64,000 nt of DNA, taken from Nonomuraea sp. NEAU-A123 (lineage in GTDB: Bacteria > Actinomycetota > Actinomycetes > Streptosporangiales > Streptosporangiaceae). Each line of letters starts with the position of its first letter. The first letter of the stretch is position 1. The DNA lies in the NCBI RefSeq assembly GCF_018603905.1, contig NZ_JAHFZZ010000005.1, forward strand, positions 620,001 through 684,000, given 5' to 3'. Below, piece after piece: positions 16,964-24,866 of the stretch. Position numbers and translations under genes: made by a program. The notes below the pieces were generated by a model. That model was not told the origin of the DNA. It was given only the letters and a program-made list of their open reading frames with translations, and did no database searches.

Positions 16964-18190
16964 TCACCACTGGAGCTGGAGCGCGAGCGGGCCTCGGTGG
17001 TCCAGCGTGCCGCGGTAGTCGATCCGCTGGTCCGGTACGAGACGGAGATCGGGCAGGCGTTCGGCGAGCAGGCGCAGGGAGATCTCGATCTGGCGGCGGG
17101 CCAGGCCGGCCCCGGGACAGTAGTGGGCGCCCTGGCCGAAGACCACGTTGGCCTGCGGAGGCCGGGTGATGTCGAACTCCTCGGCCCGTTCGAAGGCCTG
17201 CTCGTCACGGTTTGCGGAGGCCAGGCAGAGGGCGATCTCGGTGCCGGCGGGGAAGTCCCGTCCGCCGAGGCTGGTGTCGGTGGTCGTCACCCGCAGGAAG
17301 ATGTGCGTCGGGGTGTCGTAGCGGGCGATCTCTTCGGCCGCGTTCGGCGCGAGGTCGGGCCGTTCGCGGAGCAGCCGCCACTGGTCGGGCTGGGAGAGCA
17401 GCCGGAGCAGGCCGTTGCCGAGCAGCGCCGAGGTGGTGATGTGGCCCGGCAGGGCGACCCCCAGGATCAGGCCGACGAGTCCCGCCTCCTGCTCGGCGGT
17501 GAGGGAGGCGTCACCCGGGGCGTACGCGGCGATGTAGTCGCTGATCAGGTCGTCCCGGGGCGCGGCCCGGCGATCGGTCACGTACCGCATGATGAGCCGC
17601 TGGAACCGGACCCAGGCCCGGGCGCACTCGATCCGCTCCTCGTCCGACCTGAACTGATGCCCCATCCCCATGGCCGCCGCGGCACGGCTGTCGTCCCCGA
17701 ACGCCTCGCTGTCCTCCTCCGCGAAGCCGACCAGCCGGGCGGTCACGTCGACGGGGAGTCGGTTGGCGTACTCCGCCATGAAGTCGACGTGGCCGTCCTT
17801 GGCGAAACCATCGATGAGGCGCGAGGCCCGTTCGGTGATGTACGGCTCGATCGCGGTGACGCGCTCGGGGGAGAGGGCCGCCGCCGCGGGTGCGCGTAAT
17901 CGCCGGTGCGCCTCGCCGTCCATCGTGATGAAAGCCTCCCGCTGCGGGAAGCCCTTGGCCAGTTCCTCGAGGACCGCCGGGGGGAACGGCGTGTACGGCC
18001 GCAGGGTGTTGGCCGAGGAGAAGGTCCGCCCATCGCGCAGGACCGTGCGTACGTCGGCCATCTTCGTCACGACCCAGGCGCCGATCACCGGAGAGAAGAA
18101 CAGCGGCTCTTCCCGCCGTGCCCTCGCGTAGAAGGGATAGGGATCGAAGTGGTGCGCACGGAGCGGGTCGTAGAGATCGCCCAGGGACAT
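16964..18190 (-). CDS. cytochrome P450
   Basis: A 408-residue bacterial class I P450. The heme loop is FGQGAHYCPG with the axial Cys, and the ExxR motif lies in EEIARY. The I-helix reads LPGHITTS, in which the usual acidic residue before TT is Ile; this may affect proton delivery. I choose ATG 18190, eight bases after an AGAGG site; ATG 18196 is too close to it. No ferredoxin or reductase gene is adjacent. It faces the helicase gene tail-to-tail, and its substrate is unknown. Confidence 0.9.
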   Translation of the reverse strand: MSLGDLYDPLRAHHFDPYPFYARARREEPLFFSPVIGAWVVTKMADVRTVLRDGRTFSSANTLRPYTPFPPAVLEELAKGFPQREAFITMDGEAHRRLRAPAAAALSPERVTAIEPYITERASRLIDGFAKDGHVDFMAEYANRLPVDVTARLVGFAEEDSEAFGDDSRAAAAMGMGHQFRSDEERIECARAWVRFQRLIMRYVTDRRAAPRDDLISDYIAAYAPGDASLTAEQEAGLVGLILGVALPGHITTSALLGNGLLRLLSQPDQWRLLRERPDLAPNAAEEIARYDTPTHIFLRVTTTDTSLGGRDFPAGTEIALCLASANRDEQAFERAEEFDITRPPQANVVFGQGAHYCPGAGLARRQIEISLRLLAERLPDLRLVPDQRIDYRGTLDHRGPLALQLQW

Positions 18191-18228
18191 GCCCATCACC
18201 TCTGCCCGGCCGCCGGCAAGTGCCCTGA

Positions 18229-18825
18229 CTATAGCTCGGCTCCGCCGGGGTGTCCCTCCTCGGCGCCATCTCGTGCCGCCTTGAGGTTGGCCTTCTTCAC
18301 CTTGTTTCCGCAGGTCGCCATGGAGCACCACCGCCGCCGCCGGCCGCGGCTGGCGTCCACGAAGAGCCCTCCGCAGGTGCGCTGCTCGCAGCGCTTGACC
18401 ACACCGTCGCCCTGGCCGCCGAGGGTCGCGACGGCGTCCAGCGCGACGATGGCGAGCGCGGCGCGCACGCGGTCGGTGCCGGGGAGCTGCCATCGCGCCT
18501 GCCCGCCGGTGAGGATGAGACGGGCCCGGTGACGCGCGGCCCAGCGGTTGAGCAGCTCCTCGTCCGCCGGATCCGGTACGCCGCCCGCGGCGATGGAGGT
18601 GCCGGCCCGGTGGATGGCCTCGCGCAGGTCGCGGGCGTCCCGCAGGAGGGCGTCGGAGACCGGCGGGTCCGTGCCGTCGCCGATTCCGTTGGCGGTGAGC
18701 CAGGCTCGCAGGTGTGCCGGGGTGGCGAGCCGTTCCACTGGCGCGCCGCGCCGCTCCGAGAGCGTGGCGACGAAACGGAACGCGAGGATCTCGTTGCCGA
18801 GCCGGAACCCCTCAGGACCGCGCAT
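18229..18825 (-). CDS. CGNR zinc-finger transcription regulator (ABATE domain)
   Basis: A 198-residue protein. The N-terminal region (LGNEILAFRFVATLSERRG) matches the ABATE domain that precedes CGNR fingers. The C-terminal zinc finger has its cysteines in KRCEQRTCGGLFVD and RWCSMATCGNKVK, including the CGNK variant of the CGNR motif. It starts at ATG 18825. Its promoter must lie in or beside the truncated hydrolase remnant that begins immediately upstream on the other strand. Such proteins are typically small-molecule-responsive regulators; the P450 gene 38 bases downstream is a plausible target or operon partner. Confidence 0.88.
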   Translation of the reverse strand: MRGPEGFRLGNEILAFRFVATLSERRGAPVERLATPAHLRAWLTANGIGDGTDPPVSDALLRDARDLREAIHRAGTSIAAGGVPDPADEELLNRWAARHRARLILTGGQARWQLPGTDRVRAALAIVALDAVATLGGQGDGVVKRCEQRTCGGLFVDASRGRRRRWCSMATCGNKVKKANLKAARDGAEEGHPGGAEL

Positions 18826-18834
18826 CGCCTTCAA

Positions 18835-19231
18835 CCGCAAGCGGTCCGTCAACGAACTGCTCGTCCGTGGCCGCGAGCACATCTACTACGGCGACCAGTT
18901 CCGCAACAAGGCCGCTCGGCCGCTCGCGGAGTCCGCGGTCGGCTTCTACGTGGAGACCCTCGCCCGCGACCCCGAAGCGCTGCGCGCCAGCTTCGACTAC
19001 TACCGGGCCACGGACGACAACATCGCCCAGAACAACCGGCGCAAGCGGCATCCACTCACCACGCCGGTCCTCGGCGTCGCCGGAGCCCGCGGCCAGGGCG
19101 AACGCCTCGCCGCCCTCCTCGGCCCCGTGACCGAGCGGCTCGACAGCGTCGTGCTCCCCGACTGCGGGCACTACGTTCCCGAGGAGTGCCCCGACGCCCT
19201 CCTCGATCACCTCCTCCCCTTCCTGCGCTGA
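18835..19231 (+). pseudogene. C-terminal remnant of an alpha/beta hydrolase (epoxide hydrolase-like)
   Basis: The plus strand encodes an uninterrupted C-terminal hydrolase segment: GREHIYYGDQFRNK, then the cap region, then the final PDCGHYVPEECPDALL with the catalytic-His context, ending at TGA 19229-19231. The N-terminal half with the oxyanion strand and nucleophile elbow is missing. Further upstream the same frame runs antisense through the CGNR gene and is not hydrolase-like. No start codon with a ribosome site precedes it. I read it as a deletion remnant. Confidence 0.7.
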
Positions 19232-19299
19232 TCTCGCGGGCGGCGGTCCCCGTCCGGTTAGGGGAGTCCCCAGGCGGGCGCGCTGCCGTTGGCCGGGAC

Positions 19300-19735
19300 G
19301 TCTCGTGGCCTTGAGGGGCTTCGGCCTTGCCTGGTGATGAGCGCCGTCGCACCTCTGCGCAGCCGGAGCTCGATCGTGTCCGTCCCCCCGGTAGGGGAGG
19401 CGGTTGCCGCGCTCGTCGCGTACCTCGAACGGGCCCGTGATGCCGTCCTGGAGCCGCAGTGGCTCGCCCGCCTCACTGCGGATCCTGATCCAGTCGGTAC
19501 GCCCCTCACTACGCGAGGACCAGCATGTCGAGCACCGACTGGGCGGCGGCCAGCGGGCTCTCTATGGCCAGGTTGCTCCCCTCCCGGTACATGGTGTTGG
19601 GGGTGATGGCGCAGTTGTCCACGATGTTGCCGTCGGTGAAGAAACGCAGGTAGGACAGCGCCTCCTCCGGGTTGCCGATCATCACCCCTTGCTCGTTGCG
19701 GTGGTACGGCAGCAGCCGCGCGAGGATAGAAGATC
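19300..19735 (-). pseudogene. broken C-terminal fragment of a GH95-like glycosidase
   Basis: On the minus strand, frame by frame, one finds first a segment ending PNTMYREGSNLAIESPLAAAQSVLDML followed by a stop, then TDWIRIRSEAGEPLRL with GPFEVRDERGNRLPYR. After a phase shift comes TDTIELRLRRGATALI. These line up in order with the C-terminal part of the intact GH95-like protein at 24867-27131 (PNTMYKESGPVIETPLSAAQS, VRLVSLAGAPCRVRTG, LELDLRRGEEVLIQ). A deletion of roughly 45 residues and one frameshift have destroyed it. The surrounding 19232-19839 stretch holds otherwise only a promoter. Confidence 0.72.
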
Positions 19736-19777
19736 TAATCCCATGACCGCCCCTGTCAAGAACCGTGGCGAATTCAA

Positions 19778-19806
19778 TTCTTGAAGAAGTTAATTACGGC
19801 TACAAT
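19778..19806 (+). promoter_or_regulatory. probable promoter of the GH97 gene
   Basis: A TTCTTG -35-like hexamer (19778-19783) and a good TACAAT -10 hexamer (19801-19806) are separated by exactly 17 bases. The -10 element overlaps the inverted-repeat operator that follows. Confidence 0.5.
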
Positions 19807-19813
19807 CGGTTGC
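19802..19813 (+). promoter_or_regulatory. putative LacI-family operator overlapping the GH97 promoter
   Basis: ACAATCGGTTGC contains CAA and TTG half-sites four bases apart around a CGG core. The same architecture (GCAAACGGTTGC) occurs at 24746-24757 ahead of the sugar ABC transporter genes. Placement over the -10 element fits repression. Confidence 0.5.
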
Positions 19814-19839
19814 AACCCCAGCCCCCCGGGAGGCACCTG

Positions 19840-21675
19840 TTGAACGTGATACTCACCGGCGCGTTGCTGGCCGGACTGCTGACAGCTCCCGCCACCCCCA
19901 CCGACACCTGGACCGTCAAGGCCCCCGCGGGCGGCCCCGTCGCCACCGTCCACCTCGACCCGCAGGGCAGCCCCTCCGTGGCCGTGTCGCGGGGCGGAGC
20001 GGCCGTGCTGGCTCCCAGCCCGCTCGGCGTCACCACGGAACAGGCCGACCTCACCACCGGCCTGAGCCTGACCGGCCGCTCCAGCCGCCTGGCCGTCGAG
20101 AAGTACTCCACCACGGCGGGCAAGCGCCTCGATCGCCTGTCCGTGATGAACGAGACCCGCTTCCGTTTCACCCGCGGCGACGTCAAGCTCGACCTGGTCG
20201 TCCGAGCCGCCCGCGACGGCGTCGCCTACCGCTACGAGCTCCCCGGCGCGGGCGCCGTCCTCGGCGAGGCCTCGGCGTTCGCGGTTCCGGCCGGGTCCAC
20301 CGCCTGGCTGGCCGGGCATCGCCGCGACTACGAGAACCCGTTCATCCAGTACGCCGACGTCCCTCCGGCGGAATATCAGCTGCCCGCCCTGTTCGGGGTC
20401 GGCCAGAACTACCTCCTGCTGGCCGAATCGGCGCTGAACGGCTCCTACACCGGCCCCCACCTGGTAAGCGACCAGGGCACCTACAAGATCGCCCTCTGGG
20501 ACGCGCGGGTGCCCTACGACCACGGCCTGACCACGCCCTGGCGGGTCATGGTCACGGGCGACCTCACGACCGTCACCGAATCCACCCTCGTCGACGACCT
20601 CGCGCCCGGCTCCCGGCTCGCCGACACCTCGTGGATCAAGCCGGGCAAGGTGCTTTGGAGCTGGCTGGCCGGTGGCCGGAGCGTGCAGCAGAGCCTGGAG
20701 CGTCAGAAGGAGTTCGTCGACTACGCCGCGCAGCACCGCTGGCCGTACGTGCTGGTCGACGCCGGCTGGTACGACGATCCGGTCACCGGCGAGCGGGCCT
20801 GGACGGATCGGACAGCCGACTTCACCTGGATTCCCCAGCTCGTCGAGTACGGCAGGACCCACGGAGTCGGCATCATGGTGTGGCTGCGATTCTCCGACTT
20901 CGACACCCACGACAAGCGCGTCCAGCGCTTCGGACTGCTGCGCCAATGGGGTGTCAAGGGCGTCAAGCTGGACTTCATCGACTCCGAGGCGCAGGAGCGG
21001 CTGCAGTGGTACGACGGGACGCTGCGCGACCTGGCCGACAACCAGCTCATGGTCAACTTCCACGGCTCCACCGTGCCCAAGGGGATCAACCGGACCTGGC
21101 CCCACGTGATGAGCATGGAAGGGGTGCACGGTGCGGAGAAGTCCTCGAACCTGACCACCAGCCACCTGGCGGCCTTGCCGTACACCAGGAACGAGATCGG
21201 CTCGATGGACTACACGCCGATGGCCTTCCAGCGGCCGAGCCGGCCCACCTCCGACGCTCACGAGCTGGCCTTGTCAGTGGTGTTCGAGTCGGGGCTTACG
21301 AACCTGGCCGGGTCACTGGAGGCCTACCGGGCGCGGCCCGAGGCCGAGCGCTTCCTCGACCAGGTGCCCACCGTGTGGGACGAGACGCGGCTGCTGTCCG
21401 GAAGGCCCGCCGACCACACGGTGATGGCCAGGCGCAGCGGTGACCGCTGGTTCATCGGCGCCGGCGTCTCCGGGGCGGCCCGCACGCTCCAGGTGCCGAC
21501 GGGCTTCCTGCGGGGGCGCTGGCTCGTGGAGGTGACCAGGGACGGCGCCGACGGTCTCGTTCGCGAGGCGCACGTGGTACACGGCGGCACGCTGGCCGTC
21601 GAGGTCCCGGCCGAGGGCGGTTTCGCCGCCATCGCCTGCCGCTGGCGGCCCGGCCTGACGACCTGCGCCCGCTGA
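19840..21675 (+). CDS. glycoside hydrolase family 97 (alpha-galactosidase/alpha-glucosidase type), secreted
   Basis: A 611-residue GH97-type enzyme. I choose TTG 19840, six bases after GGGAGG; the frame extends upstream only through promoter sequence. A hydrophobic signal peptide follows (LNVILTGALLAGLLTAPAT). The N-terminal beta-sandwich (about 30-280) precedes a TIM barrel with YVLVDAGWY and GVKLDFIDSEAQ. The Asp in KLDF is where retaining GH97 members have their nucleophile, so an alpha-galactosidase-like retaining mechanism is more likely than the inverting SusB type. The C-terminal beta domain ends at Arg 611. Confidence 0.88.
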   Translation: MNVILTGALLAGLLTAPATPTDTWTVKAPAGGPVATVHLDPQGSPSVAVSRGGAAVLAPSPLGVTTEQADLTTGLSLTGRSSRLAVEKYSTTAGKRLDRLSVMNETRFRFTRGDVKLDLVVRAARDGVAYRYELPGAGAVLGEASAFAVPAGSTAWLAGHRRDYENPFIQYADVPPAEYQLPALFGVGQNYLLLAESALNGSYTGPHLVSDQGTYKIALWDARVPYDHGLTTPWRVMVTGDLTTVTESTLVDDLAPGSRLADTSWIKPGKVLWSWLAGGRSVQQSLERQKEFVDYAAQHRWPYVLVDAGWYDDPVTGERAWTDRTADFTWIPQLVEYGRTHGVGIMVWLRFSDFDTHDKRVQRFGLLRQWGVKGVKLDFIDSEAQERLQWYDGTLRDLADNQLMVNFHGSTVPKGINRTWPHVMSMEGVHGAEKSSNLTTSHLAALPYTRNEIGSMDYTPMAFQRPSRPTSDAHELALSVVFESGLTNLAGSLEAYRARPEAERFLDQVPTVWDETRLLSGRPADHTVMARRSGDRWFIGAGVSGAARTLQVPTGFLRGRWLVEVTRDGADGLVREAHVVHGGTLAVEVPAEGGFAAIACRWRPGLTTCAR

Positions 21676-21687
21676 GAACGCCGGTGT

Positions 21688-21712
21688 GGCGGACCGCTGG
21701 ACGCGGTCCGCC
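21688..21712. terminator. bidirectional hairpin terminator
   Basis: Perfect 10-base arms GGCGGACCGC and GCGGTCCGCC flank a five-base loop between two convergent genes, the GH97 gene and the sugar permease operon. Confidence 0.75.
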
Positions 21713-21717
21713 CCACC

Positions 21718-22548
21718 TCAGCCCTTGAGGCCCGTGGTCGAGATGCCCTCGGTGATGCGACGCTGGAAGATCAGGAAGAAGCCCAGGATCGGGACCAGCG
21801 ACAGCACCGCCATCGCGAGCATCGGGCCCCAGGAGGAGCCGCCGCTGGAATCGAGGAACGCCCGGAGCGCGAGCGGCACCGTATAGGTGGACACATCGCT
21901 CAGATAGACGAGCTGGCTGAAGAAGTCGTCCCACGTCCAGATAAAGGTGAAGATGGCGGTCGTGATCAGTGCGGGCCGCGATAGCGGCAGGATGATCTGC
22001 CAGTACACCAGGATGGGCCCGCACCCGTCGATGCGGGCCGCGTCGTCCAGCTCGCGCGGCAGCGATCGGATGAACTGCACCATCAGGAAGATGAAGAACC
22101 CGTCCACGGCCAGGAACTTCGGCACGATCAGCGGCAGGAACGTGTCAATCCACCCGAGGTACTTGAACAGCGTGTACTGCGGCACGATCAGCACGTGGAT
22201 CGGCAGCATGATCGACATCATCATGATCGCGAACCAGAGCTTCCTGAACCGGAAGCTCAGCCGGGCGAAGGCATAGGCCGCCATCGAGCACGACATCACG
22301 TTCCCGATCACGGCCGCCCCGGCGATGAGGAACGAGTTCGCGAAGAACCCGCTGAAAGGCACGCCCAGCGCGGTCCACCCGGTGGCGTAGTTGTCCGCGA
22401 CCACGGTCTCCGGCACCAGCCCGGGATCGGCGAAGATCTCGTCGTTGGGCTTGAACGAGGCGCTGATCAGCCAGAACAGCGGATAGAGCATGACGAGCGC
22501 GCCCACCACGACCAGCAGGTGGACGGCCCAGCGACGGCTAGTCGGCAT
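21718..22548 (-). CDS. sugar ABC transporter permease, MalG/UgpE type
   Basis: A 276-residue carbohydrate-uptake permease with six predicted membrane segments. The EAA loop is RELDDAARIDGCGPILVYW, and the end RRITEGISTTGLKG is the classic tail of this family. The ATG start at 22548 overlaps the end of the MalF-type gene by 11 bases. No cognate ATPase gene is in the window, so a shared MsiK-type ATPase encoded elsewhere probably powers the system, as is usual for actinomycete sugar importers. Confidence 0.92.
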   Translation of the reverse strand: MPTSRRWAVHLLVVVGALVMLYPLFWLISASFKPNDEIFADPGLVPETVVADNYATGWTALGVPFSGFFANSFLIAGAAVIGNVMSCSMAAYAFARLSFRFRKLWFAIMMMSIMLPIHVLIVPQYTLFKYLGWIDTFLPLIVPKFLAVDGFFIFLMVQFIRSLPRELDDAARIDGCGPILVYWQIILPLSRPALITTAIFTFIWTWDDFFSQLVYLSDVSTYTVPLALRAFLDSSGGSSWGPMLAMAVLSLVPILGFFLIFQRRITEGISTTGLKG

Positions 22549-23395
22549 AGTGAACCCAGTACCTCGCGGAACGGAAGGCCAGTCCGGTGAAGGCCGCGGT
22601 CACCAGGAGGAGCACCCAGGCCAGCGCGGAGGCGTAGCCCATCCGGAAGTTCCCGAAGCCCTCCTGGTAGATGAACAGGGTGTAGAACAGCGTGGAGTCG
22701 GCCGGTCCGCCGGTGCCGCCGCTGATGATGAAGGCGGGGGTGAACGCCTTGAAGGCGTTCACCGTCTGCAGGACCAGGTTGAAGAAGATGATCGGGCTGA
22801 GCATGGGCAGCGTGACGCGGAAGAACGCGCGCACCCGTCCGGCGCCGTCCACCGCCGCGGCGTCGTACAGCTCGGCGGGGATCTGCTTCAGCCCGGCCAG
22901 GAAGATCAGCATGGGCGAGCCGAACTGCCAGACGTGCAGCACGATCAGCGTGTAGATCGCGTACTGGGGAGTGGAGATCCAGCTCGGCCCCACGATCCCG
23001 AAATGTCGCAGGCCATCGTTGATCAGGCCGTCCGCCCCGAAGATCTGCCGCCAGAGGATCGCGACCGCGACGCTGCCGCCCAGCAGCGACGGCAGGTAGT
23101 AGGCGGCGCGGTACACCCCGGTGCCCCGCATGGGCCGGTTCAGCAGCACCGCGACCAGGAGCGCGAACGCGCCGGACAGCGGCACGGAGAAGACGACGTA
23201 GATCAGCGTGACCCGCACGGCGTTGACGAAGTGCGGATCGTCGGTGAGCATCCTGGCGTAGTTGTCCAGCCCCACGAAGGACGGAGGGGTGAGCAGGTCG
23301 AAGTCGGTGAACGACAGCGCCAGCGAGGCCAGGATCGGCCCGCCGGTCAGCAGCAGCAGGCCGGCGAACCACGGCAGCAGAAACAGGTAGGCCGA
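22538..23395 (-). CDS. sugar ABC transporter permease, MalF/UgpA type, no canonical start codon found
   Basis: The second permease of the importer. The region from 23275 down encodes MalF-type segments, including an EAA-type loop around ELYDAAAVDGAG. The same frame continues upstream with an unmistakable first membrane segment (SAYLFLLPWFAGLLLL at about 23395), but no ATG, GTG or TTG lies between the upstream in-frame stop and the GTG at 23275. That GTG lies after membrane segment 1. The N-terminal end therefore lies against the stop codon of the binding-protein gene with its start lost, or uses a rare start. I give the extent by homology, not by a start codon. Confidence 0.8.
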   Translation of the reverse strand, partial: SAYLFLLPWFAGLLLLTGGPILASLALSFTDFDLLTPPSFVGLDNYARMLTDDPHFVNAVRVTLIYVVFSVPLSGAFALLVAVLLNRPMRGTGVYRAAYYLPSLLGGSVAVAILWRQIFGADGLINDGLRHFGIVGPSWISTPQYAIYTLIVLHVWQFGSPMLIFLAGLKQIPAELYDAAAVDGAGRVRAFFRVTLPMLSPIIFFNLVLQTVNAFKAFTPAFIISGGTGGPADSTLFYTLFIYQEGFGNFRMGYASALAWVLLLVTAAFTGLAFRSARYWVHYAD

Positions 23396-23403
23396 ACGTC
23401 CCT

Positions 23404-24663
23404 CTACTTGAGCACTCGTCCGGCTTCTTCGAAGAATCGGGACACCCCCTGATCGATCGTCAGCTTGCCGAAGCCGATCTGCTGGTTGATGTTCATGAGC
23501 ACCTTGTTGTGCAGCTCACCGGCGCCGAGCGGCTGCGGTGGAGGGAGCGGGCCGATCTTGTCCTTGATCGAGTCGATGTAGCCGTAGACCAGTTGCTCGG
23601 ACGGCGACGCCTTGGGCCGCAGCGCGGTGCGGATCGCGGCCGCGGGCGGGATGCCGCGCTCGGAGCCGAGCTGGGCGGCCACGTCCACGTCCGAGACGAG
23701 CGCGTTGACCAGCGCCACCGCGTCGTCCTTGGCCTTGCTCCCGGCGCTTACGGTCAAGAGCATGGAGGGCTTGTAGTACTGGCCCGGCTTGTCGCCCGTC
23801 GGGAAGGTGTGGATGCCGATCTCGTCCTTGGTGAGCGACATGTAGGCGGTGAGCTGGTTCGACCAGGCGAAGTCCATGACCGCCTTGCGGGTGGCGACCA
23901 GGCTGTTCTGCACGTCGCCCAGCGCGGTGGCCTGGACCTCCGGCGGCGTGGCCGCGCCGGCCTTGCGCAGACCGTCCCAGAAGGTGAACCACTCCTTGAG
24001 ATCGTTCTCGTCGTAGGCCAGCTTGCCGTCGGGGGTGAAGAACATCTTGCCCCGCTCCAGCAGCCAGTTCTCCAGCGCGCCGCCGTCCTGGGCGCCGTCC
24101 TCGGTGCCGAAGACGCCCTTGCCCGCCAGCTTCTTGGCCAGCTCGCCGTACTCGGGCCAGGTGAAGGTGCCGGGGATCTCCACTCCGCGTTCGGCCGCCA
24201 GGCTCTTGTTGACGATGAGGGCCATGGAGTTGATGCCGAAGTTCACGGCGTACTGCCTGCCGTTGATCTTTCCCGCGTTCACCACGTCGGGCTCGAAGCC
24301 GGACAGGTCCAGGCCCTTGCCGACGTACGGGCCCAGGTCCAGCAGGCTGCCGCGCCTGGCGTATTCGCCGAGGTAGGAGTAGTCCATCTGGATCACGTCG
24401 GGGGCGTTGCCGCCCGCGGTCTGCGTGGCCAGCTTCTCCCAGTACCCGTCCCAGCCGGAGAACTGGGTCTTGATCTGGACACCGGGTTTCTTCTTCTTGA
24501 AGGCGTCGATGGCCTTCTGCGTCGCGGTATGGCGTGCCGTGCTGCCCCACCAGGCGAACTGGAGGCTGGCACCCGAGCTTCCGCCTCCGGCGCAGCCGGT
24601 CAGCGCGAGAGTCGCGGCGGCCGCGCCGACTTGGAGGAATCCTCGTCTGCTGAGAGTACTCAT
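23404..24663 (-). CDS. sugar ABC transporter substrate-binding lipoprotein
   Basis: A 419-residue family 1 (MalE/UgpB-like) binding protein. The N terminus has an SRRGFLQ twin-arginine-like motif and lipobox LTGC, so it should be an exported lipoprotein. Typical motifs follow: KKKPGVQIKTQFSGWDGYW and PDVIQMDYSYLGEY. I prefer the ATG at 24663; ATG 24681 would add six residues. It is the first gene of a three-gene importer operon with the two permeases. Flanking GH97 and GH95-like genes suggest a plant oligosaccharide ligand containing galactose or fucose-type sugars, which is inference. Confidence 0.9.
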   Translation of the reverse strand: MSTLSRRGFLQVGAAAATLALTGCAGGGSSGASLQFAWWGSTARHTATQKAIDAFKKKKPGVQIKTQFSGWDGYWEKLATQTAGGNAPDVIQMDYSYLGEYARRGSLLDLGPYVGKGLDLSGFEPDVVNAGKINGRQYAVNFGINSMALIVNKSLAAERGVEIPGTFTWPEYGELAKKLAGKGVFGTEDGAQDGGALENWLLERGKMFFTPDGKLAYDENDLKEWFTFWDGLRKAGAATPPEVQATALGDVQNSLVATRKAVMDFAWSNQLTAYMSLTKDEIGIHTFPTGDKPGQYYKPSMLLTVSAGSKAKDDAVALVNALVSDVDVAAQLGSERGIPPAAAIRTALRPKASPSEQLVYGYIDSIKDKIGPLPPPQPLGAGELHNKVLMNINQQIGFGKLTIDQGVSRFFEEAGRVLK

Positions 24664-24697
24664 GCGGGGGTGTCCGTCCATGAACCGGGCAAAATAC

Positions 24698-24714
24698 TTA
24701 ACTCAGGACGTTAA
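24698..24714. promoter_or_regulatory. TTAAC/GTTAA inverted repeat overlapping the importer promoter
   Basis: TTAAC (24698-24702) and GTTAA (24710-24714) form a perfect inverted repeat around TCAGGAC. It covers the -10 element of the minus-strand promoter, as expected for a repressor site. The form resembles operators I recall for ROK-family sugar regulators; that assignment is tentative. Confidence 0.5.
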
Positions 24715-24736
24715 TTGGGCCGTAACATGGCGTCAA
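24708..24736 (-). promoter_or_regulatory. promoter of the sugar importer operon
   Basis: On the minus strand, TTGACG (24736-24731) and TAACGT (24713-24708) are separated by 17 bases, about 45 bases upstream of the binding-protein start. Confidence 0.55.
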
Positions 24737-24745
24737 CGCCGAGCG

Positions 24746-24757
24746 GCAAACGGTTGC
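24746..24757. promoter_or_regulatory. putative LacI-family operator upstream of the sugar importer
   Basis: GCAAACGGTTGC has GCAA/TTGC half-sites, nearly palindromic, ten bases upstream of the -35 element. It shares its spacing and CGG core with the site at 19802-19813, so one regulator could control both transcription units. Confidence 0.55.
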
Positions 24758-24788
24758 AGGTTTGAGACCCTCGGATCTTTACAGGGCC

Positions 24789-24817
24789 TTGACCGCGATC
24801 TAGGGCGCAAATACCGT
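24789..24817 (+). promoter_or_regulatory. probable promoter of the GH95-like gene
   Basis: TTGACC (24789-24794) and TACCGT (24812-24817) with a 17-base spacer lie 50 bases ahead of the start codon, a good match to the housekeeping actinomycete promoter form. Confidence 0.5.
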
Positions 24818-24866
24818 CATGGGTGCCTAACACATCCGATCTATCTACGATGAGGGGCACCGTGGC

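Noticed and set aside
19404..19784. Plus-strand 126-codon frame between the hydrolase remnant and the GH97 gene
   Set aside because: The opposite strand explains the sequence as a decayed GH95-like gene; no ribosome site or domain on the plus strand.
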